Below the pieces are notes generated by a model. It worked only from the letters and a program-made list of their open reading frames with translations, searched no databases and was not told the DNA's origin. This document shows positions 43,008 through 55,625 of a stretch of DNA of 64,000 nucleotides, piece by piece. The stretch lies in assembly GCF_026745355.1 (NCBI RefSeq), contig NC_079206.1, positions 21,817,399 to 21,881,398 on the forward strand. The letters run 5' to 3'. Origin of the DNA: Beta vulgaris subsp. vulgaris (Eukaryota; Streptophyta; Magnoliopsida; Caryophyllales; Amaranthaceae). The position numbers and the translations under genes were made by a program. Each line of letters starts with the position of its first letter. Within the stretch, counting starts at the first letter, position 1.

Positions 43008-45409
43008 ATGTCGAGTACACGTTCTCGAAGGAATAGAGAAGGCCCTAGAATTGATCCAATCTCCCAAACTACGGAAGATAATAATTCAAGACATTCAGAG
43101 TCTAGGGTACCTGTGGACGAAAATGAACCAATTCATAATGTCGTAGGAGAGTCACAAGGAGAAACTCCCCAAAGGGACAGTTCATGTAGTACTGGCCGAG
43201 CATTCGTGCACCAATTGTATGGGAAGTTCACTGAAGTAGTGAAACAATTACTATTGGAGGCCTGAGAGAGACAAAGGCAGCAATTTGATTCCAACTATAA
43301 TATTTTAGCCCATGAGTCAGCCAGGGTCTTCACAGATATCCTTCAAAGGATAAGTGAAGAGAATAGATATATTAACTGTAGGCAGATAAACCGCATACTC
43401 ATAGACATAAATGATACTATGAGTGCGACCTTTACGAAAATGTCAACATCTTTTACTACTGAGGTAGTTACTCGTTTAGAACCGCTAGTTGAAAAACACT
43501 ACTAGTTGATTAGAGACTACTTAAGGCTTTAGAAGAGGTCCCATTGAATAGAACACATCGAGATCGTGGATTAACACCAGATCTTCCAAGGGCTTATCCA
43601 AGAAGAGTACACTTTTCCCACATTGAGAATAGAGACACTTTGGTCTCAAACGATCCACAAACTTCATCTCAAGGGCGCGAAATAAGTTCAAGTCCTTTGA
43701 AACTTGGAGAGAATAGTCATGGGAATTTTAGGAGAAGTGACGAAATGGCAGCGGGCGTGGAGCCAGGCTGGCACCAGGCTTTAAGACGTCATCAACCTTC
43801 TTTTCCCATGGGTGGTGGACAGTTTGGAGATAACACACACCAACCTGGACCATCACATGGAGGACAAAGGCATGTTACTTTTTTTTATAAATAACAATAG
43901 TTCACCAAATGCATTTGTACCTATACATGAGCCAACTATGGCTGGGAATCCTCCTTCTTCTAACTTTATGGCCTTTCAACCATCTAATCTTTGGGCGTCT
44001 CATTATGGGGCCGTTCCAGGTTATGGCCATAATCAGGCGTCATTTGTTCATACAAATGGAAGTTACCCACAGGGTGTATGCCTAATAATGGGTACGCCTT
44101 TCAGCCACAAACGGCACAAGGACAGAATAATCTTAAATTTGTACATCGCCAGGATATCCCAATGGGCGGTTATCATAACAAACCTTTCAATCCTAGTCCA
44201 TCCCATATGCATGATCAAATGGGGAGTATGGGCAACGGGAATAGAGGACATCCGGGAAGAAATCAAGAGCCTTTAGCGACACAAGTAAAGGCCATAGTCC
44301 AAAGACTCGTGGGGGATACTTCTAGGAAAGGTCATAGGCAAATAGGTTAAAAGCCTTACCCTGAATGGATTGATAGAACCAATCCATTTCCTAGGACATT
44401 TAAGATACCTGACTTTACCTTATTTTCGGGCAATGATAAAGTGTCAGCTGAAGAACATATAGTTAGGTTTAATTGTAAATGTAGAGAAGCAACTGATAAT
44501 GAATTTTTAGAACTCAGAATGTTCTCTATGTCCCTTACTGAAACTGCTTTTTGGTGGTAAACAAATTTACCTCCCAATTCAATTCACTCGTGGCAGGATA
44601 TGCAAGTGCAACTTACTAATCACTTTAATTTGCACGTAGAGAACCTGGAGTGACTTTAAGAAACTTAGCTAGAATCCAACAGAAGCTAGGAGAGTCTGTA
44701 GAAGACTATTTAGGTAGATTCAAAATGGCTAAGATTAGGTGCCATGTTAGTATTCCTGAAAGGGAATTCGTACAAATGGCTTAAGAAGGAATGTTGATTT
44801 AGTTTCGAAAAAGGTTTGATGGTAATGCTTTCGGTGATTTTGTTGAATTAGCAGGATTAGCCGTAATGTATGAAAGAAACCCACAAGCTGAAAGTGCATC
44901 AAGGTACCAAAATTTCTACACTCAAAATGAGCAACCTTTTCTCTTTCAAACATCGCCAGAAGTAGATGTTGCTGAGATTGTCCAAGGAGCACCTTATAAA
45001 TGCTCTCCTCTTGAGAAAAAAAGAATTCTCAGCACGAAAAGATTTAAAATCTGGGCAAAGGAGAATGTATACTTTTAACGGTAGGAGGTCTAGCGCCATC
45101 TTTGACTGGTTATTATCTAATAAGAAAATCAAGCTGGTAGGAAGGCATAAGTTGAAAACATCCGATGAAGTTAAAGTGAAGAAATACTATAAATGGCATG
45201 ATGCAGTTACCCACGATACTTTTAAGTGCATTGTTTTCAGAAATAAAATACAGGATGAGATTGATAAAAAGAATATCATGTTCCCTGATGATGAAAATGC
45301 TAATGTGGCTAATGGGATTCAAGTGGATGAACCATTTCACTTGTCTTGTAATATGGTGACAGTTAACAATGATTTTATTAAAGTGTTACAGGCATCTCAG
45401 GCCACATAA
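43008..45409 (+). pseudogene. Tat-2 gag
   Basis: ATG at 43008: MSSTRSRRNREGPRIDP, then a long Gln/Asn/Pro/Gly-rich head (to about 44350). The gag core follows: PYPEWIDRTNPFPRTFKIPD, FSGNDKVSAEEHIVRF, LRMFSMSLTETAFWW, LTNHFN, and after a shift VEDYLGRFKMAKIRC. Near the end, KYYKWHDAVTHDTFKC is a remnant of the C-x-x-H...H...C knuckle used by Tat gag, with the first Cys replaced by Tyr. Many stops and shifts (43263, 43500, 44350, 44558, 44650, 45079). Confidence 0.8.
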
Positions 45410-47180
45410 ATTGGTAATCAGCTCATTAACAGATTAAGGAGTCCTGATCATGCGAAAAATAGCTAACGAAGAGGGACTAGAAGATATGTGTAGATGGCAT
45501 ATATATGAATGGGTCCTATACTACTGATCAATGCCAAGTCTTCAGAGGTTTTCTTACTAGGTAATTGACTCTCGAAAGAGTGATTGTCTCAAAAATAGAA
45601 CGTCAAGCCATGGATTTGGATGCGTATAGTATGAATCTAGCCAAAGCTAAGAGTAATACTAACGTTAAGGCAAATCCAAGTTTGGGGATACCCGAAGAGA
45701 AGGCTAAAACTTACAAAGAAGCTGCTCAAAAGTTTCCTTTGCAAACTAGAGCAATAGAAGGATTGAAGGCTCTAAGGGCGTGTATGTGTTCATCATGTTT
45801 AGATAAACTAACATTTGAAATGATTAGGATACAGGTCATACCAAATGACCCTACCTATGTTCCTACGTATCAAAGGCGTGTATGTGTTCATCATGTTTAG
45901 ATAAACTAACATTTGAAATGATTAGGATACAGGTCATACCAAATGACCCTACCTATGTTCCTACGTATCAAAGGCCATTCTAGAAAAGGTCTGGCAGCCA
46001 AGGGCCAAGAAAGATTAATGAAAATGGATCACACTTTTCTCCAAAAACTCTTCAGCAGATGTAAGTCAAGTCCCCATTCCTAAGATTCTTAAAAGGAAAG
46101 ACAAATCTAAAGGGAATTTAGGGGGTACGAGACTCAAGTCAATGGTAATGAGGGCATCTCCAGAAGATGACCAAAATTCACGTCAAAGTAAGTCATCTAA
46201 GATGAAGGATTTGAGCCATAGAGCTGCTGCAGCAAGAGCTCAAATCAGCACTCAAAATGTGCAATAATCTCTTATTGTCAATGTAAGGATTGATGAAGAG
46301 GCTCTTCAAGCAGGAATCACTAAGTTGTTCCCTTTGGATGATGATCAGTATGGCTCTTCATATCTGAAGATCAACGCCCAGCAACAACAAGAAAATGATT
46401 CTTATATGAAGGAATCTAAAGGAAATGATGCTAATGAAGAGTATGGCTCGGAATTTGGATCTGAAGACCTGGATTTGTTGGTATCAGATAACGATTTGTT
46501 ATTGGATGGAGACCCATTGTAGACTGAATCCCAAGTAGGAGGCCAGGAAGGTCAGGACATGTAGTGCAACATAGTCATGCTACCAACATAGTTCAAGATA
46601 ATAGAGAACCAATCCACGTTGCTAACTACTGCGTCATGGGCAGAGAAAGTTGATAAGGAAGAGAAATCATGTAAATTAATTACATCGTCTCGAAGCTTAT
46701 CTTCTTATTTGAATCCCCCACAAAAGAAAGCGCCAAGAAAAACATCTTTAAGAACTGATTTGGAGAGTTTAATCATAGAAGAAATTGAAGATGTCTCAGA
46801 AGTTGAAGATATTCAATCAAAATGTGAATTTACTCAATAGGCATCAAGTTATGATCAATCACTAGCTTTAGTTAGCCTATAGGATTAGACTACTGAATAG
46901 TTTATCATGTCGGTAAACCATGAAGAATATTATAATGGGTTTACCCTTATCGTTGACCAAGTTATGAAAGATCTAGTTTTTAAAAGATATCAAGAAGATT
47001 TTGTTGAAAGTTCTAGTACATGTTGTTCCACCAAATATGATTTTGAACCTTTAGAAGAGAAAGATGAAAAAGTATGGGATAAATGTGAGGATATTAAACA
47101 AGAGGTTCATGATCCAGTGGAGGAAATAAATCTAGGAGATGATGAAAATCCACGTTATACTTATATAAGTAAGCTTGTCA
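45410..47180 (+). pseudogene. Tat-2 gag-pol linker / protease zone
   Basis: Pieces include SKIERQAMDLDAYSMNLAKA and EGLKALRACMCSSCLD (45565-45900), an acidic segment GSEFGSEDLDLLVSDND (46440-46520), and the pre-RT linker YTYISKLVTD (to 47188). I cannot identify a clear protease active site, though it should lie here. A 98-bp perfect tandem duplication at 45777-45972 shifts the frame. Confidence 0.55.
45777..45972 (+). repeat. Perfect 98-bp tandem duplication
   Basis: GGCGTGTATGTGTTCATC...CTACGTATCAAA occurs twice in immediate succession (45777-45874 and 45875-45972) without a difference I can find. 98 is not a multiple of three. Confidence 0.95.
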
Positions 47181-47188
47181 CTGATTGA

Positions 47189-48620
47189 GAGAAACATGAT
47201 TTAGTTATAATTCTAAAAGAATTTAAAGATTGTTTTGCATGGGAACATCATGAAATGCCTGGTATTGATAGCACATTAATAGTACATAAATTACCTATCA
47301 AGGAAGGGTATAAGCTTGTGGCCCAAAGTCCTAGAAGGCTAGCGCCAGAACTAACGGAACCTATACAAGAAGAAATAAATAAACTTCTCAAGGAAAAGTT
47401 CATAAGGCCATGCCAATACCCTGACTGGATATCTAATATTGTCCGTGTGGTTAAGAAAAATGGCAAGATAAGAATCTGCATTGACTTCAGCGATTTAAAT
47501 AAAGCAACACCTAAAGATCAATACCCCATGCATGTAGCTGATCTCCTAATAGATTCAACATCAAGATATGAATATATATCTTGCATGGATGGATATGCAG
47601 GCTATCATCAATTAAGAATTGCACAGGAAGATTGTAACAAAGCAGCTTTCAGATGTCCAAAATCATTAGGCTTATTTGAGTACGTAGCCATGCCATTTGG
47701 TTTAAAGAATGCTAGTGCTACATATCAAAGAGCCATGAATGCAATTTTTAAATATATGATTGGTAAAATAATGAAGGTTTATGGAGATGATATACTTGTT
47801 AAATCTAATGACTTTTCTAGGCATAAAGAACACCTGATTAAATCATTTATAAGAATGCGAGAATATCATTTAAATGTGAATCCTTTAAAATGTGCGTTTG
47901 GGGTCAAAGCCAGCAATTTCCTTGGATTTCTCATCCATAAAATGGCATGTAAATTGATCAAAACAAGGCTAGGGGCGTTACTGGCAGCTAAACCACCTTC
48001 TAACAAAAAGGAACTACAAAGTTTCCTTGGACAGGTCAATTATGTCAGGAGATTCATGGCTAACCTGGCTGGGAAAACTAAAAAGTTTTCGCCCTTGTTA
48101 AGACTAAAAATGAATCGGAGTTTAAATGGAATAAAGATCATCAAGAGGCTTTGGCCAAATCAAGCAAGATTTAGCAAATCCTTTAGTCTTGATTCCTCTA
48201 GGGCAAAATGGAAAACCATTAAGGTTATATTTATCAGCAGGTGAAGACTCTATTGGCAGTCTCCTTACTCAAGAAAATGAGAAGGGACATGAGCAAGCTA
48301 TATTCTATCTAAGTAAAATCCTGCAAGATATTGAGCGAAGATATACCATGGCAGAAAAATGGTGTTTATGCTTATATGTTGCCTCTGTTAAGCTCATACA
48401 TTATTTCATGGCCTTCACAATAGAAGTAGTATCTCCAACGGATGTCATGAAGTATATGATATCTTAGCCATTCATAAAAGGGAGATTAAGTAAATGGGGT
48501 CTACATCAATTTGACTTGATTTACATGCCTCAAAAAACAGTAAGAGGTCAAGCTCTAGCTGATTTCTTAGCCATTCATCCTTGTAGTGAGTCTGGGATCA
48601 TTGATGAATATGTCATCCCA
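47189..48620 (+). pseudogene. Tat-2 reverse transcriptase and first RNase H
   Basis: The 47255-48244 frame is open for 329 codons. Motifs: RICIDFSDLNKATPKDQYPM, SCMDGYAGYHQLRIA, FEYVAMPFGLKNASATYQRA, and the catalytic box VYGDDILVKS (47780-47791), where the usual Y-V-D-D reads Y-G-D-D. ELQSFLGQVNYVRRFM is the connection segment. After a shift near 48130 RNase H continues: LSAGEDSIGSLLTQEN, AIFYLSKILQDIERRY, FIKGRLSKWGLHQFDLIYMP. Stops at 48244 and 48467. Confidence 0.9.
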
Positions 48621-49160
48621 TAGACCTTATACTTTGATGGTTCTAATACCAGGGAGACGACAGGAGCTGGAATTTATATTCTATCTCTTGAAGGGGTACC
48701 AACAAAGATAGCAGTAACTTTAAGGGGCCCATGTACTAATAATAGAGCTGAGTATGAAGCTCTATTGATTGGATTGGAGTTGTTATTAGAGCTGGAGCTA
48801 AGAAAGTTATAATATATGGAGATTCTCAGTTAGTCATTTATCAAATGACTGAAGAATTTAAATGTATTTTGTCTGTATCTGAGGAATATAGTAAGAAAAC
48901 ACAAGAATTGTCTAAACAATTTAAAACGATTTATTTTATACATATTCCTAGAGAAGAAAATAGAATAACAGATCAATTATCCCAAATAGCTTCTGCTAGA
49001 GAAGAGATGCATTCACCAAATGAAGATATCATCCTCCAAGAAAAGATCCTGGGGCCTATTAATGGAACCAATCAGGAGATATCAGAAAATGTATTGGAAG
49101 TCTATAGAATTTCAATATTAAGAGAGGATGATGCTTGGAGAAAAGAAATTGTTCAGTATC
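48621..49160 (+). pseudogene. Tat-2 second RNase H
   Basis: LYFDGSNTRETTGAGIYI, TNNRAEYEALLIGLELLL, YGDSQLVIYQM, HIPREENRITDQLSQIAS carry the D, E and D residues of an active archaeal-type RNase H. One shift near 48800 and a stop at 48622 break it. Diagnostic of the Tat lineage. Confidence 0.9.
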
Positions 49161-50430
49161 TCCAGAACCCCTCTGGGTCAAAAGTACGAAACATAATCAA
49201 AATGGCTGCAACCAAATTTTGTATGCAATTCGGGGAATTACACAGAAAAGATCCAGAAGGATTACTTTTGAAATGTGTAGATGCTGGAGAAGCTCTAACC
49301 CTCATGGCTGAAGTTCATCAAGGACTACGTGCTACTCATCAAAATGGCCTGAAGATGAGAAGGAGATTGCATGAACATGGTTATTATTGGCCTACTATGA
49401 GAAAGGATTGTATAGATTATGCTAAAGGCTGTAAAAGATGTCAAAGGTTTAGACCTATTAGTAGAGCACCGGCCTGAGAATTGAAATCTATCATCAAGCC
49501 TGCTTGGCCATTTAGAGGATGGTAAGTAGATGCCATAGTAGAAATTAATACTGCATCTTCTAAAAAGCATTCATACATCCTGGTAATTACTGATTATTTC
49601 ACTAAATGGGTTGAAGCACATGCTTTTGTTAAAATCAATACACAGGTTGTGATAAATTTCTGGAGGAGAAGATCTTTACAAGGTTTGGAATTCCATAAAC
49701 CATAACTTTTGATCAAGCCATAATGTTTAGAAATCCTGATTTATTGGAATATCTCAATCAATTCGGAATTACTAAGTTACATTCAACACCATTCTATGCT
49801 CAAGCTAATGGTCAAGCTGAAGCTACCAATAAGATCATAGTGAAAGGGATATCAAAATTGGTTGATGATAATCCTAGAAAATGGGTTGTTATATGCTCTA
49901 TGGGCCTATAATACCTCTAAGAGAGAAGCAACATGAGTTACTCCATTTAATTTAGTATATGGACATATTCTAGTGATTCCTGAGATAAACATAAGATCAT
50001 CCAGAGTAGCTCAACAAATGGGTTTATCTGGAGAAGAATATTCTCAGGCAATGACTTTTGAAATAATGGATGCTCTTGAAACTAAGGAAGAACTCTTAGC
50101 TAAAATGAGGATCCATAAAGAGAAAGTTGTCATAGCCTATAATAAAAAGGTGGTGCTAAAAGAATTTCATGAAAATGATAAGATCTGGAAGATGTTTCTA
50201 CCAAAAGACCCTCGGTTAGGAAAATGATCACCTAAGTGGCAAGCTCCTTTTATCATTCATAGGAAATTATCTGGCATTGCATATTTGCTGAAGGATATAG
50301 ATGGCAATGTAAAAGATAAATCTTTAAATGGAAAATTTCTTAAAAAATACCATCCTTCTATTTGGGAACAACATGATCCTATATTTCAACAAAAATATGC
50401 AGAATTGTTTCACACATCCAGAGATTACTA
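49161..50430 (+). pseudogene. Tat-2 integrase
   Basis: Zinc-binding part: EVHQGLRATHQNG, HEHGYYWPTMRKDC and GCKRCQRF give H-H-C-C. Core: KHSYILVITDYFTKWVEA (Asp), FDQAIMFRNPDLL (Asp), FYAQANGQAEATNKIIVK (Glu). The tail PRLGK, then SPKWQAPFIIHRKLSG, LNGKFLKKYHP, ends at a stop near 50430. Stops and shifts at 49476, 49525, 49650, 49911 and 50227. It ends about 28 bp from the end of the convergent antisense gene. Confidence 0.9.
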
Positions 50431-50457
50431 GAGTTACATTATTACAAATTAATGTTC

Positions 50458-53400
50458 TCAAACATTCCAACATTGCTTGACAGCCAAACTAAGATTTCTT
50501 ATAGCTGACCAAGCATGACAAAGTTTTTCTCTTTGAAGGATCAAGCTTTGCTGAAAGGCCATTTCTTTAGACATCTCATGCCTCAAAGTGGCAAGTTTGA
50601 CACGTCCTTGATCTATTTTCTCTCTCCCAACAACAATGGAGTTTTGAAGGGAAGATTTCTCATTCATAATAGTGATCTCTTCTTTATTAATCTCAACTAA
50701 GGGTTTCTGTAAGGACTTTCTTTCATCAGAAAGAGACTTCAGCTGCTGGTCATAAGAATTACAAGATTGTTGAGTCTGTGCAGAGAAGCCTTTAAAAGAT
50801 TGAGTTTGAGCTTCCAAATAAGTCTCCTCTTCTTGAAACCTATGAACTGAAATCTTGAGGGATTGAACTCATGTTTCAGTATTACATTGTTCGAGGAGAA
50901 AGGTTTCCTTTACACAGTCAAGACAAGGAGTCTAATAATCAAAGCCTTGAGATATCAATGATTCTAGAGTATGTTTGAGGATTTGTCCAAATGCTTGATC
51001 ATGAGGATTTTCTGAGAGAACTAGACAAAGATGCCATATCTTATATTCTTGTTTGGTGTGCTCAGAATGCTCCTCAGGACTATTTGTATTGGGAACATGT
51101 GATTTCCTTACAACAATAGATAAGTCTATGTTTTCCTCCTTCCTCCATCAGACTCTTTCATCACACTTGCTTCTTGATTGCTTCCCTCTGTATCATAAAG
51201 AAGAGAAGCCAAGTTAGCAAGAGAGTGAAATCTGGTTTCTTAAGGACATGGGTTCAAATATATAAAATCTAAAATGAATTTATGAGGAAAAGAATGCAAA
51301 CCAGCTCCAGAAGAGAATTGTGATGATGAAGAATCTTTTGAAGGAGCATCCAAGGATCCAAAATTACTCCTTAAAGGTGCAATATCCAAAGGAACAACAT
51401 CTTCTGGAACTGATCCTCTAAAAGTAGAGGGGTCTGTTCTCATAATTGTTGGAGAAGGAGACTTTGGAAACTCAACGTTCAATGGGATTGAATCCATAAG
51501 ATCATCATGATCTTGAAAGAATATATTTTCTTCAGTTGATGCCATGTTGAGATGTTGAGCTTCTCCCTGAAGGATCCTTTTTTCTACTTGGGGGCATCAT
51601 TTCCTCCTTAGGGGGCACTGACGCCATCTTCTTTCAATTCACCATATCCTTCCAAGATAGGGATGATCAGTGATTATAACTAGAGGGGAACCTCACTAGG
51701 TATAGAACTAACTTGTTCATCAACATGTGCAATGTTGGGTTCATTAAACTGAGCATTCTTTATATTATGTCTTAGACCAATTATGGAAGGAATAATTACA
51801 GTAATTGGACCAATAAAGTTAGAACTAAAAGGTTGCCCAGAAGTAATAGATGCTGGCTTCTCTAAACAAGAATCACCAAGAGCTTTAGACTTTTTATGAC
51901 CAGATGAACCTGGAATGCATAAAATTATGCATAATGGTTTAGATTTAAGAATATGATTAAACTTCATGACTAAATGAATATAGAGGGATATATACATATA
52001 CCTGCTTTAGCTCCTTGAAGTTTCTTAGTTGAAATGATTTGAGTGACACTACTACAAATATGGGCAAAGTGACCACCCATAAGAGACCACTTTGATGACA
52101 TAAGTGATTATTTAGCAAAAAACACCTAATTTCTTAGACAAGAGGTCTCTTATATTACGATAAAAAGACCTCCTTTTTAGACATGTGGTCTTTTTGCTCA
52201 TCCTTAAATCACAAATATTAAGAAACCACCCGCAATAAGTGGTTATTTATCCTGATAGACCTATGAGCTGAAGGCCACCTCTCATGTGGTCTCTAAATGA
52301 GATTTTGGGGGGTCTCTTTAGGCTTATTTGTAGTAGTGAGATAGTCTTAACTTCCTCCTCATCAGAAGAAATATTGAAATGTTGAACTTCATATGTCGTC
52401 TCTATTTTGGGACGTTTTCTGTAGGAGTGTCTCAAGAATTTTGGAGTTAAGGAAGAGTTGTCATCTTTTTTCTTGGAGGTTTTCTGAACAAATTCATAAT
52501 GATCCACCATCTCAGGAGATTGAGTGCTTTTTGAAGCAGAAATACATTTATAATCCCTTTTTCTAGCAGCTATCTTGAGAGAATCGATTTGCTCCATTGG
52601 CTCCATAGTCTAATGTCCTCTACAGTTTGGACATCTCCATAATGGATGCCTTGTTCATTAACAATATCATATTCATCTTCTGAAGGAATAGGCTCAAGCG
52701 TTTGCTGGTACGAGACATTTCAGTATAACTTGTCATACCTAGAGTCTACCTCCATTCTTTTAGGAACTTTCAGCTTTTTCTTGCCAACTTTTGCTAGAAG
52801 TAGTGAAAGGCAAATATCAAGTTAGATGAATGTCTTCTCTTCTTAAAGTTATAAAAATAACTAAAAAGACAGATCATTTACCTCCTAAGAAAAGTTGATC
52901 TTTAAAATATGTTATAGCATCAGGACATTGTTGATCACTTGGGAAGATATGATCCTACCATGTTTGGATACCCCGAACAGCTCCAGAACCCACAGCCATG
53001 GAGTAATGGACATGAGGTTGATATTGAGAGTTTTGCTTCTAAGAGCTTTACATTCTTCAAAGCAAGCTCTTGATGTCCAGGGATCATTACATGTCATGAA
53101 GAAGGGAACATCTAGCATCCGATATAATCCAAATTGTCTAGCTACTAGTTACGAATTGTAGGCTTCAAATCCAAAGTACTCAGGTTCAGCTGATACTAAA
53201 CCCCTATACCTAAGAACACTACTCCATAATTACCCACTTCTTATGGAGCCAGAGTGAATGTCTAAAGATTGCATCCATATAGGCACTGTATAAGGCGCCA
53301 GGGTTCTTCTGTAACATGATGAGGTTCCTTACCTGGGAAAATATGCCAGGTACCAAGGTGACGATAGAATACTAAGAAATGTGAAAACAGTAGGCTGGGA

Positions 53401-54650
53401 TGCCAAACTTCATCTGAGGAAATAAGATTAAAGCTAACTTCACCATAACAGCTATAATCTTCGAGCTTGGAAAGAAAGGAGAGTGGATCGAAAGAAGGGC
53501 CTGGTCCATTTTTTCCTTTAACAGCTTCAAAAGTAGGATGAGTTTTAAGTATTAATAAACTTGAGAAGTATACATGGCCCCAGCAAGTCAAGAGCCACAA
53601 GGGTCCAAATCCCCTATCAGGGTAGAAAATAGGAGAATCAGATGTAGGAATGTTAAAACTTTTGAAGGATTCCCTACTTCTAAAGTGGCACCTGTAAATA
53701 TGGCCTAATAAAATAGGAGCTAAAGTAACTTCCTCAGAAGTGTTGGAGATGTTAATAGCTAGAGATAACCATAGTGTTACAACACCTCTAGCCCTTGACA
53801 TCATCAGTCTAGAAAAGGCAAAGTGAGAAATAATACTTCTTCCTAAGGAGTCACTGTCTCATTTGAATCCTTATTGATGAAGAAGTCAACAAATCATTGA
53901 AAGCCACACTTGCTAGCATTGGCAGAAGGACTAGCAATTTGGCGAAAGATAGATAAACATTGAATATAGAGTCATCATATTCTTTCACATGATGGAAGGT
54001 TAGAAGATCAATCCCATACTTACATGTGGGAGAAGTTCCAGTTATGAAAGCAATATCAGCTAAGTTTATAGTCATTGGTCCCCATTTAAACAAGAAGCAA
54101 TTAATGGCTGGATCCCAATAAGCCAATAAGGTAGTGGAGAGAGCTCCATCAAATGGAATATTTTCATAAGAAGCTAGCCTCAAGAAGGGGAGTATCTTGT
54201 TCTTGGTCCACTTATCGTGAAAAGGTTGCATGCGCAAAAACCATGCTCTAGCATCCACTCTTGAAATCCATCCCTTAAATGGTTTATTGGATAAGGGCCG
54301 GTGAAAACGAATGCTTGACCTTGAAGTGAAAGAGAGCGTCCTAGGTTTGCCCTCTTCTAAGATAATGTGATCCAAGAATTGGTAGCAGTGCTCCATAATA
54401 TGTTGATGACGTTGTTTCCTAGTTTGAATGGAAATCCAGGTCCAATGACAGCCGTTTTCTCCTCCAAAGGTTTATCAGGAGCTTCTGAGTGTTCCTTCAA
54501 GTACCAGAACACTTGGGGGTTGTAATGAATTAGATTCACTTTTATGGCGGTACACAATTGGCGAGCAGCTGTGGAGTGCATGAAGAGAGCCTTTGCGGCC
54601 AGTGCTTTGCTAATTTCATCTTCGCGGTGAGTCTTTGCTTCCTCAAGCAT
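50458..54650 (-). pseudogene. Tat-2 antisense gene: plant mobile domain plus coiled coil
   Basis: ATG at 54650 opens MLEEAKTHREDEISKALAAK. The plant mobile domain follows on 54396-52912: VDARAWFLRMQPFHDKWT, NKILPFLRLASYENIPFDG, LLAYWDPAINCFLFKWGPM, NLADIAFITGTSP, then VTLWLSLAINIS and LVARQFGLYR. A low-complexity Ser/Pro/Lys middle follows (52606-51240, e.g. KKKDDNSSLTPKF and FRGSVPEDVVPL), then a coiled coil at 50817-50458 (SLSDERKSLQKPLVEINKEE...REKIDQGRVKLATLRHEM). PMDs occur in host gene-silencing proteins (MAIN/MAIL family) and in plant transposons. Shifts, likely introns and a CACTA MITE (52047-52338) interrupt it. Confidence 0.7.
52047..52338. mobile_element. CACTA-type MITE in the antisense PMD gene
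   Basis: Ends CACTACTACAAATATGGG and (reverse) CACTACTACAAATAAGCC share 14 nt. Subterminal phrases GAGACCACTT, AAGAGGTCTCTT and GTGGTCTCT recur. The flanking triplets TGA and AGA are similar but not identical. 292 bp, non-coding. Confidence 0.85.
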
Positions 54651-55002
54651 GATGAATTTTGAAAATTCGATTGATGTATGTGAGTTTGTGAAAATTAGGT
54701 TGGTCTGAAAAGATTTCAAGTTTTCCTAAAATTCTGAAAAAGGGTTTTAATGAAGAAAACAAACGAAAAGTATAACACGTGCGAAAGGCATGTCCTTTTA
54801 GTGTTGGGTCATCTTTTAATGGATCAAGTTAACACCAAGTTTTAAGAATTGGGTAAAGGGTCATTTTTAAGTCCATACTGAGTTAGTAAATGACTAGGAG
54901 GCCCAAACTTTTTTTAAAAAAAATTTAAAGTTAAGGCCAAGTTCTTAACCAAAGAGGCGCGATTGGTAAGATTATCAGGTTTTCAAGAGATGACATTGTC
55001 CT

Positions 55003-55010
55003 TATAAAAA
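55003..55010 (+). promoter_or_regulatory. TATA box of the acidic frame
   Basis: GTCCTTATAAAAAGGGAATG; the counterpart at 17542-17535 has the same core and spacing to a pyrimidine-rich leader. The 54651-55002 region would serve as a shared divergent promoter between the PMD and acidic genes. Confidence 0.6.
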
Positions 55011-55079
55011 GGGAATGATGTAATGATACAAATCATAACCCATATCCTGATTATTACAACTCTAACCCCCTCATCTCCC

Positions 55080-55108
55080 AGAATTTTTTTTCTCTCTCTC
55101 TCTCTCTC
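55080..55108. repeat. CT-rich microsatellite in leader
   Basis: TCTCTCTCTCTCTCTCTC between the TATA box and the acidic frame. Confidence 0.8.
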
Positions 55109-55625
55109 AAAATTCCATATAGTTTCCCAGTCTTCCTCCTCCGCTCTTGAATTTTCCTCCTTAGAGGAGGTTAATTCCCCTGCAATCAACCAACCTTGGC
55201 CACAAGAGCCAACCCCTCTCCCTCCTCAAATAATCTTAATTGAGGAGTCATAGGAGGAGGAAGAAGAGGAAGACTCTTCCTCTAAAGATGAGTGGGGCAA
55301 CCCTTTTACATCAGAGGAGGACGTCTTTGGAGATGCCTCTGCAGATTCTTCACCTTCTCCATCAGAGAATTCTGCTGGGGATGAGGGTAATGATGAAGAA
55401 GAAGAGGAGGAAGAAGAAGAAGAGGAAGTTCCCCCTCCTACCCACCGATTGGAGGAGGAAGACGATGATGATGAGCCTCCTGCAAAGAGGAGGAGAGTTC
55501 GTGGAAGTGGCAGAAAGCCCAAGAGGGACTATGGCAACAACGATTCTGACGCTGATTCAAATGCCTACAATCCAGCCGTCATCGCCAAAACCTCAAGCAC
55601 ATGCCTAGACTTAGGAATTTAGTTC
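55090..55625 (+). pseudogene. Tat-2 acidic nuclear-protein frame
   Basis: The frame is open from a CT-rich leader through EEVNSPAINQPWPQEPTPLP and, after one TAG at 55251-55253, a Glu/Ser/Asp-rich body (SENSAGDEGNDEEEEEE), a bipartite basic stretch PPAKRRRVRGSGRKPKR, and the end DSDADSNAYNP...CLDLGI. The basic stretch fits a nuclear-localisation signal. The ordered similarity to the inverted copy at 16993-17420 argues that it was a real protein. The first in-frame ATG (55023) lies upstream of the expected transcript start, so the start is unresolved. Confidence 0.6.

Noticed and set aside
55226..55522. Ser-rich frame opposite the acidic frame
   Set aside because: It is the reverse complement of Glu/Asp codons; only the plus-strand reading shows order conserved with the second copy.
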